Positions 1 to 10,235 of a stretch of 64,000 bases of DNA are shown piece after piece. Where the stretch lies: NCBI GenBank assembly GCA_003996215.1, contig QJPP01000001.1, positions 186,001 through 250,000 of the forward strand, read 5' to 3'. The notes under the pieces were generated by a model. It was not told the origin of the DNA, made no database searches, and worked only from the letters and a program-made list of their open reading frames with translations. Made by a program: the position numbers and the translations under genes. This DNA comes from Jaltomata sinuosa (taxonomy: Eukaryota; Streptophyta; Magnoliopsida; Solanales; Solanaceae). The first letter of the stretch is position 1. Every line of letters begins with the position of its first letter.

Positions 1-1
1 T

Positions 2-949
2 GGATGATTTTTCTGTAGTTGGTGATGCTTTCGATGATTGTTTGGCTCATCTGAGTTATGTGATGAAGAGATGTGAGGAGTGCAACTTAGTGATGAATTG
101 AGAGAAATGTCACTTTATGGTCAAAGAGAGCATAGTGGCCACCAGATTTCCAAAAAGGGTATTGAGGTCGATAAAGCAAAGATAGAAGTGATTGAAAAAT
201 TGCCTCCTCCAGTCTCTGTGAATGGTATCCAAAGTTTTTTGGGGCATTCTGGTTTCTATCGCAGGTTCATAAAAGACTTTTCTAAAATTGCACATCCCTT
301 GTGCAAATTATTGGAGAAGGAGGTGGAGTTTATTTTTGATTATGCATGTCTGAAAGCGTTTGAATGCCTCAAGCAAAAGTTGATCTCTACTCCCATTAGT
401 GTTACACCTTATTGGTCTCAGCCTTTCGAGGTTATATGCGATGCTAGTAGAGTGGCGCTAGGAGCAGTCTTAGGCCAAAGACTCAAAAAGATTCTTCATC
501 TCATCTACTATGCTACAAAAACACTTAATCTTGCTCAAAAGAACTCTAATATGACATAACAAGAGCTGCTTGCTGTGGTCTTTGCATTCAAGAAATTCAG
601 ATCTTATTTTCTTGGCACTAAGGTAATTGTGCACATTGACCATACAACTCTTAGGTACCTCATGGAAAAGAAGGATGCTAAGCCTAGATTGATTAGATGG
701 GTGTTGCTGCTACAAAAATTTGACTTTGAGGTCAAGGACCGAAAACGTACAAAAAATCAGGTAGCAGATCACTTATCAAGATTAGAGGAAGAAGTGATGC
801 TGAAGTTGAATGATGAGCAAGAGATTGATGATTGGTTCCCAGACGAACAAGTATTGGCGTCCTCCCAAGATCTAATTCCATGGTTTGCAGACTTTGCCAA
901 CTATTTGTCTAGTGATGTGGTACTTCCTGATATGTCTGTCCACCAGTGA
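2..949 (+). pseudogene. A1 pol fragment: RT C-terminus and RNase H
   Basis: The first codons read DDFSVVGD, the end of the Athila RT catalytic motif (family form F-M-D-D-F), followed by the RT thumb with KLPPPVSV and SFLGHSGFYRRFIKDFSK, a signature just before RNase H. RNase H follows with VICDASRVALGAVLGQ (catalytic Asp in DAS), ELLAVVFAFKKFRSY, VHIDHTTLRYL and NQVADHLSRLE. The frame moves from 3 to 2 near position 130. A TGA at about 108 replaces an expected Trp, and a TAA at 557 interrupts the segment before ELLAVV. The product would reverse-transcribe the element RNA and degrade the RNA strand. This copy cannot do so. Confidence 0.88.
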
Positions 950-1029
950 AGAAAGTTCATGTATGATGTTTAGAATTCTTATAGGAGGAGCCATTCTTGT
1001 TTTCTAGTATGTGCTGACACCATGATCCG

Positions 1030-2162
1030 GTGATGTGTGCCTGAAGCTGAGATGATGGAAATATTAGAGGCTTTCCATTCATCACCTATTGGGGGGCATC
1101 ATAGTGGTATCTAAACAGCTCACAAAATCTTGCAATGCGGCTACTATTGGCCGACTATTCACAAGGACGCCCATGATTTTGCTAAGGCTTACAATCGATG
1201 TCAAAAAGAAGGTGGTATATCAAGGAAGCATGAGCTTTCTCTAACTCCTATCCTTGTGATTGAACTATTCGATGTGTGGGGTATTAACTTCATGGGTCCT
1301 TTTGTGACTTCCAATGGGATGAGGTATATATTGGTTGCTGTCGACTACGTATCTAAGTGGGTGGAGGTGGTTGGGCTTTCCACTAATGAAGGCAAGTGCA
1401 TCACAGTGCTCTTTAAAAAGAACATCTTTTCCAGATTTGGTACACCAGGGCGATTATTAGTGATGGAGGATCTCACTTTTGCAATAAGTTGTTTCGTGCT
1501 TTGCTTGAGAAGTATGGAGTGAAACACAAAGTTTTAACCCTTTACTATCCACAGACTAGTGGGCAAGTTGAGGTTTCCAACCGCGAGATAAAGTCAATCC
1601 TATCAAAGACTGTGAATGCAAATAGGACGGATTGGTCTAGGAAACTAGACGATGCTTTGTGGGCATATCAGACTGCGTACAAGACACCAATAGGTATGTC
1701 ACCTTGTCAACTTGTGTTTGGGAAGGCATGTCATCTACCGGTTGAGCTTGAGCATAAGGCTATGTGGGGATTGAAAAAGTTAAATTAGACTGGTCTGCAC
1801 CATTATTTCAGCGGCTTGTTCAGTTGAATGAGTTAGATGAGTTTTGCCTTAATGCCTAAGAAAGTTCAGCCTTGTACAAAGAAAAGATGAAGCTGTATCA
1901 CGACCGGAAGATTGAGAAGCGAGATTTCCATCCGGGTGATTTGGTCCTACTATTCAATTCCAGACTTTGCTTGTTTCCTGGTAAGTTGAAGTCCAAGTGT
2001 ATTGGACCATTCAAAGTGGTACAAGTATTCCCACATAGTACTGTTGAACTTGAAAATCATGAGGGAAAGAGGTTCAAAGCAAACAGTCAGCAAATCAAGG
2101 TGTATTTGGGATTCGCAGAGGAGATAAAAGCTATGGAGGTCTGGACTTTTGGTGACGTCTGA
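1030..2162 (+). pseudogene. A1 pol fragment: integrase
   Basis: The zinc-binding N-terminal domain (two His near 1075-1105, then YNRCQ at 1190-1204), the catalytic core and the C-terminal GDLVLLFNSR...KSKCIGPF segment are in order. The core spans about 1260-1790, with SGQVEVSNREIKSIL around the catalytic Glu. The second catalytic Asp (ISDGGSHF) is readable only in a shifted frame from about 1450. Two key residues look mutated: the first Cys of the expected CxxC reads Tyr (1190-1192), and the first catalytic Asp of the WGxDF motif reads Asn (1286-1288). Both changes are G to A. Frames 2, 1 and 3 are used in turn, with the last fragment at 1872-2162. The product would insert element cDNA into chromosomes. 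It is defunct here. Confidence 0.88.
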
Positions 2163-3513
2163 GTAACCAAAGAACCTGCGTCGTGCCGCGATGTTAAATC
2201 AGGCACTACATAGGAGGCAACCCATGAGGAAACTTGATGAAGTCTGAGTAGTTAAGTGACCTGCGTTGTGCCGCGATGTTAAATCAAGCGCTGCTTGGGA
2301 GGCAACCCACGGCTAATGTTTGTTTTATGTGCAGGTGAAAAGAAAAGAATACCATTAAAAGAATCTCTAAGAATCACGAATGGGTTCATGGTCCATGAAC
2401 AGGTTATATGGACCATAGACTAACTCGTGGTCCCTGGAACCAAATTGATAGCCTCTGATGAAACAGACTACGACCCACAGGACGGTCCATACTTTTAAAA
2501 AATGGACAGTAATCTCTGTTGTTATTCTTGGCAGCAGGTAAGGCAAGAAACCAGAACCACGAGTGAGACTACGGGTCATTTTTTCATTCAATGAACTATA
2601 GTTCTCACTCATAGGTCCCAGGTACAGTACCAAAGCTGAGTTGTGGGTCGGCTAATAATTTTAAAATAATAACCCAACCCAGCTTTGCTTCTTCTTCTCC
2701 CCTTCACCTAAGGCAAACCACCATTTTTAAAAAGGAAAGAATAAAAATTACTCCCTCTTTCACTCCCAATTCAACTCAAACTCTCCCATCAATTCAATAA
2801 AGTAATCCTACTCATTGCACGTACAAATTCATCACAACACTCCACTCCCTTGACAAGAAAAAGAACTCGATCACAAAGGGTAAGTCATACCTCTTTCTAA
2901 ATTCTTTTTCTTCAATCATTCCGAGGCTAGGGTTCATATTTTGACTAACACTCAGAAATATTGAACCCTAGATGAATGTGTGATAGATTTGTAGTGTGTA
3001 GTAGACACAAAATTTGTTATTTGGGAGGTTTATGTTATGGGATTGAACGAACTGTTTAAAACTTAAGAAGGAGAGAGTTTTTGATCAAAAAAAATTTGTT
3101 GGTCAGTGATTACGAGTGAATCTACAGACATAATTCAGTTCACGAACCGTAAATTCACTCGTATAATAGATCTCCCACATGTTAGCTTCTGATGAATGAA
3201 CCACGACTCACAGGTTGAACCATAGTTCCAAACTATGACCTGCCATATGACTCGTGGTCCCTGAAACCAAATTTATAAAAATGTTTATTCACAAGATCAG
3301 AAACACAACTCACAGGACAGATCCGTGGTTTTGAACCGCGGTCCGTCAAGTAGGTCATAGTTTATGACACTAGAAATGGTGACTGAAACAACGAATTGGT
3401 TCACGAGTCGTGATCTGCTTCTACTGGTCGTGGACCAATCTGTGGATTATGCATGTAACATCTGAGTTCTGTTTTTCTTTGATAACCTGTACTAACCAAT
3501 TTTACCCCGCAGG
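2163..3513 (+). promoter_or_regulatory. A1 pol-env spacer with palindromes and predicted intron
   Basis: This 1.35 kb stretch has no coding potential. It starts with two copies of a 41-nt motif (2184-2224 and 2269-2309). A cluster of short imperfect palindromes follows at about 2380-2640, including the 17-nt GTTCATGGTCCATGAAC at 2384-2400. Next come an AT-rich stretch at 2651-2672 and pyrimidine-rich sequence. A strong 5' splice-site-like sequence, AAGG|GTAAGT, has its GT at 2880-2881. A second palindrome cluster lies at 3110-3450, and an acceptor-like ACCCCGCAG ends at 3512, just before the env-like frame. I read this as a possible promoter-plus-leader-intron for the env-like gene. That is inference; no transcript data are available. 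Confidence 0.5.
2184..2309 (+). repeat. Two copies of the GCCGCGATGTTAAAT...GGAGGCAACCCA motif
   Basis: Copies at 2184-2224 and 2269-2309 share TGCCGCGATGTTAAAT, then a GC(A/G)CT(A/G)C-like core and GGAGGCAACCCA. A third copy lies after the env-like gene at 5944-5984. Each is preceded by GTCTGAGTA. The motif therefore brackets the env-like gene. Confidence 0.85.
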
Positions 3514-5781
3514 TACCATGTAATAAAGAGCAACCCGAAGAAGGTAGCAGTACAAGACTCAGAGGCTGCTAATACAAAAAAATGACAAATTCTAGATGAG
3601 TCCTCTGAGTTGGAGAAAAGTGGATCCAAGGAAGTATACACTATAAATGCTAATCCTGATGCAGTACCTCAGACCACTAGATAGAGAGCAAAGGTGCAGG
3701 CACAAACTACCCCTCCTCAGTCTGAAGAGGGAGAAGGTGATTCTGGATCATCACCTCAGGTGAGCGGTACGGACGAGTCTGAACTTGGAGAGGATACAGC
3801 CTCGGGCAGAAAGAAAGATACAAGTTTAGGGTCAGCCTCAGAGAGTGCTAGGCATAATACTAGCGAGAGTGCTAGCAAATCCGGCAATGATAGTCCTTCT
3901 GCAACAGTAACTCAACCTCATGAGCCCATCCCTATTGCTCCTACATTTAGATGCAAAACCACCAGCGTTCGGGATAGAATGAGATGGGCCATATAGGGCA
4001 CTTCCCGGTTATTTCATGAGGGCTTGGCATTAAATGAGAAAGGGAACCCATGGCAAAGTATACCTAAAGAACTTGAGGTGAGATCTGCTACTTTGAATGA
4101 TATGGCCGACATTAAAGAGCTGTATGATCACTACGGGTTCTAATGGATGAGTCAGCAAGGTGGTCCTTATAACCCAGTTCTAGTCCGTGACTTCTATGCT
4201 GCATATGTTGCCACCCTGATAAATATGTGCGAAAAAGGGAAGAATCCAAAGGTGCAGCCAACATTAGATAGAGTGCAAGTACGAGGGATTCAGGTTGACA
4301 TCTCAAAGTGCACCATCCAGCGCTTTATATATAGCACAAACTATGTGGCACCAACAGCTCAACTAGACCTGGATGCTTACTTGGAGCAACACAACTGTAA
4401 GCAAACACCTCTTACGTGGCTTGCATCAGTTATTACTGACGGAAACCCACCGTGGCTAACAACCAAGATATTGAAATTAACAAAGGCATCATTGAGTGTG
4501 GCAGGCAAGTTTTGGGGGTCCATGGTATAACATCGGTTGGTACCGACATTTGCATACAATAAATTGACTCAATACCGGGAAATTTTGGTTGTAGCCATTA
4601 TGTACTGGTATGACATTATTATTGCTCGCATCATCACGGAGGAACTCAAGGAGCGTGCATCGACATCCCTCCCATTTCCTTGCCTTGTCACTCAGTTATG
4701 CCAAGCAGCTGAAGTTCCCAAGATTGTGGGATTTTATAGAACCTTACAGGCTATAGGCTTTTAGGACATTGCTCTAATTTGGAATATGGCTAATCTTGTG
4801 GTAAGGAGTAGAGCCCATCCTGCATCGTCTGGAGGTACTATTTTTCTTGAGCCAAGTGGAGATGTATCAGAAAATACGTTGGTTATGTTTGATGAGACTG
4901 CTACAACTACTTCCACTCCTTGAACCGTTGCACCTGCCCCATCTACATCAACTCAGTCTATACCACCCAATGAGTCGGGTCCCTCTGTCCCTTTCAGTAG
5001 AAAGATTTTTAGCAAGGTAGCTAAAGTGGCATTAAATATGGATGAGCAGATTAAATGATTCTCAAACTCCATGAAACCATTAATCCGAAAAGAGATAATT
5101 GATGCCATTACCCCCATTTAGAGTTCGATTGATAGAATAAATGACCGTTTAGAAGGGATAGAGATTTGGGTGAATGAGCAGTTGTAGAATCTGACTATTC
5201 TGGACCTTATTGCCATATTTAATGATCTTGCAAAATCTCAAGCTGACATTGATGCCATCCAAAATCAATAGGTGCCAGTTATCCCACATATTCAGATTTT
5301 ACCAGTTGGGGCTGCGGAGGATAATTCTTTCATTGACTTGCTTGTATATTCCCCTCCTTGTGAAATGACTGGAACTGCTCATGATGAAGGTAAGGATGAC
5401 AGTAAGCTTCCTAAAACTGAGCCTATAAAAAAGTGGAAGAGAAAAGATAAGAAGGTTCAGGACGAGGGAGAGGATGCCCCATTAAGCCCAAAATTATTGA
5501 GGCGTAAGAAGGAGAGATCCGAGAAGAAGAGGAAGAAGAAAGAAGTGGAGGTTCTTAAAGAATCCCTAGCCATCCAACAGATTTGTGTTGATGCTATTGG
5601 TACTGGTGGCTTGGGAAGTGGTGTTATGGGCGCCACAAAAGAAATTTCTTCAGACCCCATTGTGGGAGAGACTATTGAATAAGCTGATCGGGCAGCTGTT
5701 GATGTTGAGAGAACTGTCGAGATAGCCTCTGTTGGTGAGAAAGAAGTGGGCACCGATTCAACAGGCCTAGCTACTGTATGA
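3514..5781 (+). pseudogene. A1 env-like (third ORF) pseudogene
   Basis: One reading frame runs about 2.27 kb with twelve internal stops (3583, 3682, 3994, 4141, 4528, 4762, 4921, 5056, 5119, 5185, 5269, 5680) and no visible frameshift, ending at TGA 5779. The N-terminus is rich in Ser, Glu and Thr. The middle part (about 4147-4764) matches what I know as the 'putative plant transposon protein' domain of plant Athila-type third ORFs: LVRDFYAAYVATL, a region around IYSTNYVAP, HRLVPT and LPFPCLVTQLCQAAEVP. The C-terminus is coiled-coil-like (about 5150-5270), then very basic (KKWKRKDKK; LLRRKKERSEKKRKKKE at about 5491-5541), resembling nuclear localisation signals. I see no clear signal peptide or membrane segment, so 'env-like' describes position only. 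The only nearby ATG (3518) is out of frame, so the original start is uncertain. Confidence 0.75.
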
Positions 5782-7394
5782 TGATCGCGCTTAGGTGCCA
5801 CATGTATGTCTTGCTTCCCTTGTTTTAGATTTTTTAGTGCATTGGGGACAATGCACATCTTTTTAATAGGGTAGGGCTACTAGTTCATGTGTTTTTGATG
5901 GGTGTCTATGGTAAAGTCTGAGTAGACAAGACAACCCGTGTCATGCCGCGATGTTAAATAAGGCGCTGCTTGGGAGGCAACCCAAGAGGGTATCTTTTTA
6001 AGGTATCTAAATCCTTTGGGTTTTCTTACTATGTTCTTTCCCCGAAGATCTTTATTTCTGTTGAACCAGCATGTTTAGATAGGTTGTGTGTAGTAAAAAA
6101 AGAATAGGAGCTTAATTTGTCTCTGGTCTGATTTTGAAATTGATTTTGATCGAAAAATGGAGACCCCTCTAAATATTTGTGACATGATCACCATTTTGAT
6201 AATCTAACTGCTATGGATATGTGCTTGGCATTATGATTATCGATGTGATGAATAGCTTAAGCTAGGGCCTAAACTTGATAATTTAAAAATTGGTTGTTTG
6301 ACTCTATGCCATGTGTGTGTGAGCTACATTCGTACTGTTCTTGCATTGTATGCTAATCTAGAACTTACCCGATTAGTCTTGCCTAGGCTGTAGGATAGTT
6401 GGTTAGGAAAGGATCATAGGCCATTTTTAAAATTGTCCACTTAGCCTAAATGACCATCCAAATGAATCGATATCCCTTGATCCCCGATTTTGAGCCAAAA
6501 TTGACCCTTTTTTGTTGTTTAGCCTATTCACCTTCCCTATTTTTTTATGAGCCATCAGTTTGGCCCTGGTCCCTCCTTGGAAATTGTGCACCTCAACTTA
6601 GATGAATCTCCTAAGTTGAGGGTGACTACTGTGAGGGTAAATGAGTAGTATGTTGTATGAAAAGAAAAGGTTAGTGATTAAAAAGGAGTAAATAAAAATA
6701 ACTGGTGTGGCGTATGTGTTAGAAAAATAAAAAAAAGAGAAGAAAATATGATGAAAAAGAAAGTGATTTTGAAATAAAAGCCGCACCTGTCACTTAATGA
6801 AAAAAGGAAGAATTAAGGGAGGAAAAACAAAAAAGTTGGTCTAAAAGTGGAAGAAAAATAGCATAGTTCAAGGAGGGCATATTCACTACTTCCCAACTAT
6901 ACCATACCCATCCCCGAACCTACGTTACAAGCCGGATAAAGTCCTATAGTGGTCCTAGTCCAATGGTTTAAAAACTGAGACATACAAAATAAGGGCAAGC
7001 CTATGGTATTATGCATGCATTGCTGGAACTTCTTTGTGAGTGTGAGTGTTCTAGTTTAGTCCCAACTATTAATTGATTTACTGTGTGATTGGGACTTCTT
7101 TATGGTGAGGGCACTAGAGTAACATCGATTGTTGACTATTAGTGTAAGTGTCGTCTGTGTATGGTAAGTTGTCAATTGATAGCATAATGTCATCCATGGA
7201 TCCTCTTATGTTGTCTTGATAAATGGTGACTTGTGCACTTGTTTTATACTAAGAAGGAATGGGGTATTTGTTGTGCGCTGAACTGTTTGAATCATATGAC
7301 TGCCATGGTTTTTAGTTTTCTTTTGCCTAAGCGTCGTACTAGGAGAGTTTTTTTTTGTTGGTTGAGGATAAGCAACCATTTAAGTTGAGGGTGT
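5782..7394 (+). other. A1 3' non-coding region with polypurine tracts
   Basis: No coding signal. It contains the third GGAGGCAACCCA motif (5944-5984), which here includes a perfect hairpin CTTGGG-AGGCAA-CCCAAG (5969-5986). An 11-bp perfect hairpin is at 6591-6621, whose right arm CTAAGTTGAGG copies the polypurine tract. A purine-rich tract of GAAAA-type repeats spans about 6655-6860. The true PPT, TAAGTTGAGGGTG, is at 7381-7393 next to the LTR. The same landmarks recur in A5 (46320-46857 and 55885-56683) and, diverged, in A3. Confidence 0.75.
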
Positions 7395-8967
7395 TGATGT
7401 ACCATGGATTTACGTCACTTTCGATGCTTAATACTTAAGATTATTGCATGTTCATTAGCACTTTGTTGGTAGATTTAATGGTTTTTGTTAAGTGTGCAGG
7501 AGAACAGGTTCCATAGCTAAAGTGCTAAAATTTATGCTGAAAAGTGATGGCTACAGGGATTACGGGAGGATTGACGGCCCATGGTTCAGAACCACGGACC
7601 CGTGCTGTCAGTCATGGAAAACATTCAGCAGGAGTGTAAAATATAGGTAAAAAGCATGAGTCAGTCTACGAGTCATGGTTCCAAATCACGACTCATCCTG
7701 TTACTCACAGAACAAGTGAACCTACAAATATGCAAAATGGAGAGCAAGGAACACGAGTCACTCCACGGACCATAATTCCAGACCATGAATCGTCCTGTTG
7801 GAATCGTGGTTATTGATCAGAGAGGTGCAATAATAGAGTCTAAAACCATGAGTCATTTAATGAATCATAGATTGATTTCACGACTCGTGGTTTCTCACAA
7901 CAGGCAATTATGACTCTTCAGGACCACAGTTGACCTCAACAAATTACGAATCATCATCTTAAATGAAGGGTCGTCAACCAAGTCGTGATCCCTGAGTACT
8001 CCAGTTCTCCTAGTTTGTTTAGGATAGGATTTGTGATGTCTATAAATACTTTTCCTAGGTTTTCTTTTATGTTTTATGCTCTATAATTTGTAGGAAACAT
8101 ATTCGAAAACACTTGGTATTGATTTGTTCTTGGTTTTGAGAGATTAACAAGTTCATTGATTCTTGATTCTTCTTCAATTATTCAAGTTTACGGACTTCTT
8201 TACTTCTTATTGTAAGTATATGATCATGAATGCCTCAACAACTTCTGATTTTATACTTATAAACATGAGTAGCTAAATCCACAACTAGGATTGTGGGAAC
8301 CATGACGGATTAACAAAGTAGGCAAAGTACTTAGCAATTCTAGGAGGGTGTTTATGCATGTATTGTTCTTTCCTTCACTTTAATTTATTTTTAACGGTGG
8401 CCAACATTAGAACTCGCATTATTCTTACTTGCCGGACCAAGGGGTAATGAATGGGAAAAAGGTTGGTTACAATGGAGATTTGAGGCTATCAACTCTCATC
8501 TAATAGCTTGACCTTGTCTGGGAATAGCTAATTTGGGATTAAAGGTAAGAGTTAGTGAAGTATACACCTGTAGACGGACCAAGTTGCGTGGTGAAATTCA
8601 TCTATCTAGGGGACCAACCATTTAGGTGAACCTAACTTACCGATCTTGCATGCTAAGCACCAGAATATATTGCTAGTACAACGCCTACAACGTTATGAAC
8701 TCATGGGGAACATAGTCCTAGTCCATCTTCTCTCTGAACTACAACAATATTGATACTTGCTAATTACTTGTTACTTAATAATTTACAAACATTAACTATT
8801 ACTTAAACCCCCCCTTTAGGGAAATAAGATGGCTAAGAGCGCGAATACACACAGTTGAATGAGATCCTACCATATTCTCTGTGGGATCGACCCTAACCTT
8901 GGTTAGGTTCTATATTTGAATAACAACCGCTTTATGCTTCTTTTGGAGGTGTAATTTGGGCTTTTCA
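7395..8967 (+). repeat. A1 3' LTR (Athila type)
   Basis: Starts TGATGTACCATGG directly after the PPT and ends GGGCTTTTCA, in the sequence context shared with other Athila LTR ends here (GTGTAATTTGGGC). Length is 1573 bp. U3 holds an array of CACGA/CGTGG-type imperfect palindromes at about 7560-7990. A TATA box (TATAAATA) is at 8041-8048, and a splice-donor-like GTAAGTAT at 8212-8219, 171 nt downstream of the TATA box. The conserved block with ACAACTAGGATTGTGGGA lies near 8281-8299. Confidence 0.85.
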
Positions 8968-10235
8968 CCTACCTGGACACCAAGCATCTGCTGCAAAAGT
9001 CTGAACAAGAACTTCTGGCTCTGTGGAGGCAAATTCTGATGGAAAGTGGACCTAGAATCCATGGGTTTTACCTCATTCGAGCGGGAATCCTTCCTCTCCA
9101 TTGCTCCCCAAGTTTGGAGCAGCCTAGAAGGTTTTTTGGAGCAACCCTTGCCTGTTTGGAACTAAAGAGGAGAGAATGAAATTATAAACCCCGTTTTTGG
9201 GTTTTCTGGTCCCGTTATTTTGCTAATGTGGACCAATCCTGATATAGCGGCATGGCCATAGCTATAGCCGCCCGCTATAATGATAGCTACCTGCTATAAC
9301 GGTGTTGACCGCCTTGACTTCTGCTATAGTAGGAATTTCTCTACTATAGCGGTCATCACTGTAGTGCAGTGTCAATTGCTAAGCAGTTGACACGGAACAG
9401 AACCTCGAGAAATCCTCCAAAATTGCTTATTTTACAACACACTTTAAATTTTGACGTTCTGAATCAACCCTTTCACATCAATTTCAATATTGAGAGTATT
9501 ATTCACTCGAATTGACTTCCAAAAGGTCCTACGAACTCCTTCACGCTATAGATAACAGAAAAAATTGCTCAACCTAGGACATTTTACCCAATCCTTTTCT
9601 GAATTACCCTAGACCTTACCTTGCTCAGAATATGTGCGAGATTAGCCTAGCCTGATATTTCCAACTCCCTAACCCGAAAGTTTTCTAACCCATTTCTTCA
9701 CACGAATAGCTCACCCATAACGAGGTGCCTTTTAATAATGACTGAATGGGTATTTACATTAAATCTTAATTAGTTCTACTGATTCACCCATGAAACTATG
9801 AAAAAATTAACCTCTTATAATTTTTTTGGGTCCAAACCTCCTAATATACTCTGGAGGAAATGAAAAATACAATGATATATGTGTAACTGTATATATCCTT
9901 TCCTCTTAATTCTCTTGGTAGAAATTTATTTGAAATATTATTTTATGTTTAATACAAATAGAACACATATTAAAGTTTCAATTAAGAAGGGGTTTTCTCT
10001 GAATTGCTTGAATTATATGACCGTAAGTTTGAGTATTTTGCCAAAAAAAATAAAGTGAAAAATATGGATTTTCAAACCTTCGATTCACAAGCACTTTTGA
10101 ATGCCCTTTTTCATTGCTCCAAAGGCACTACCCTTGTCAAGGGTGTGCAAATTATATCTACATACATGATATACTTTTTTGACGAAAGGTGTCCACTTGC
10201 ACACCCTTGATTGGCGGTAGCTCTGACCCTGACCT
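8968..10235 (-). repeat. LTR-like debris, probably minus strand
   Basis: No credible gene. At 9235-9370 there is a cluster of CTATAGCGG/CCGCTATAG-type repeats, including GCTATAGTAG (9323-9332) facing CTACTATAGC (9341-9350) across an 8-nt gap. On the minus strand this cluster precedes a TATA-like TTTATAATTT at about 9180-9190, the arrangement seen in U3 of the LTRs in this window. I therefore call it a fragment of an unrelated LTR in reverse orientation. A minus-strand open frame at 8910-9101 crosses the A1 LTR boundary and is not recognised. Ends could not be defined. Confidence 0.4.
10138..10209. repeat. 72-nt stem-loop with perfect 13-bp arms
   Basis: CAAGGGTGTGCAA at 10138-10150 is exactly complementary to TTGCACACCCTTG at 10197-10209, with a 46-nt AT-rich loop. 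The left arm overlaps a second small palindrome (ACCCTTG/CAAGGGT, 10130-10144). It could be a miniature foldback element or a chance hairpin. Confidence 0.55.

Larger units (their letters stand above)
1..8967 (+). mobile_element. Athila-type Ty3/gypsy element A1 (3' part, cut by window edge)
   Basis: The order is RT end, RNase H, integrase, a 1.35 kb spacer, an env-like pseudogene, a 1.6 kb non-coding 3' region, a polypurine tract and the 3' LTR. This is the known layout of the Athila lineage, which carries a third gene after pol. The gag, protease and most of RT lie left of the window. The element is inactive: the pol frame shifts several times and the env-like frame has twelve stops. No right-hand target-site duplication can be checked because the left end is missing. 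Confidence 0.85.

Noticed and set aside
6655..6860. GAAAA-rich tract as a scaffold-attachment or origin-like site
   Set aside because: It is a regular part of Athila 3' regions (also 56010-56100), so the element explains it.
8910..9101. Minus-strand frame with MERKDSRSNEVKPMDSRS
   Set aside because: Low-complexity composition, spans the A1 LTR edge and matches no family I know. It may be a leader-encoded peptide of the unidentified LTR fragment, but that is unsupported.
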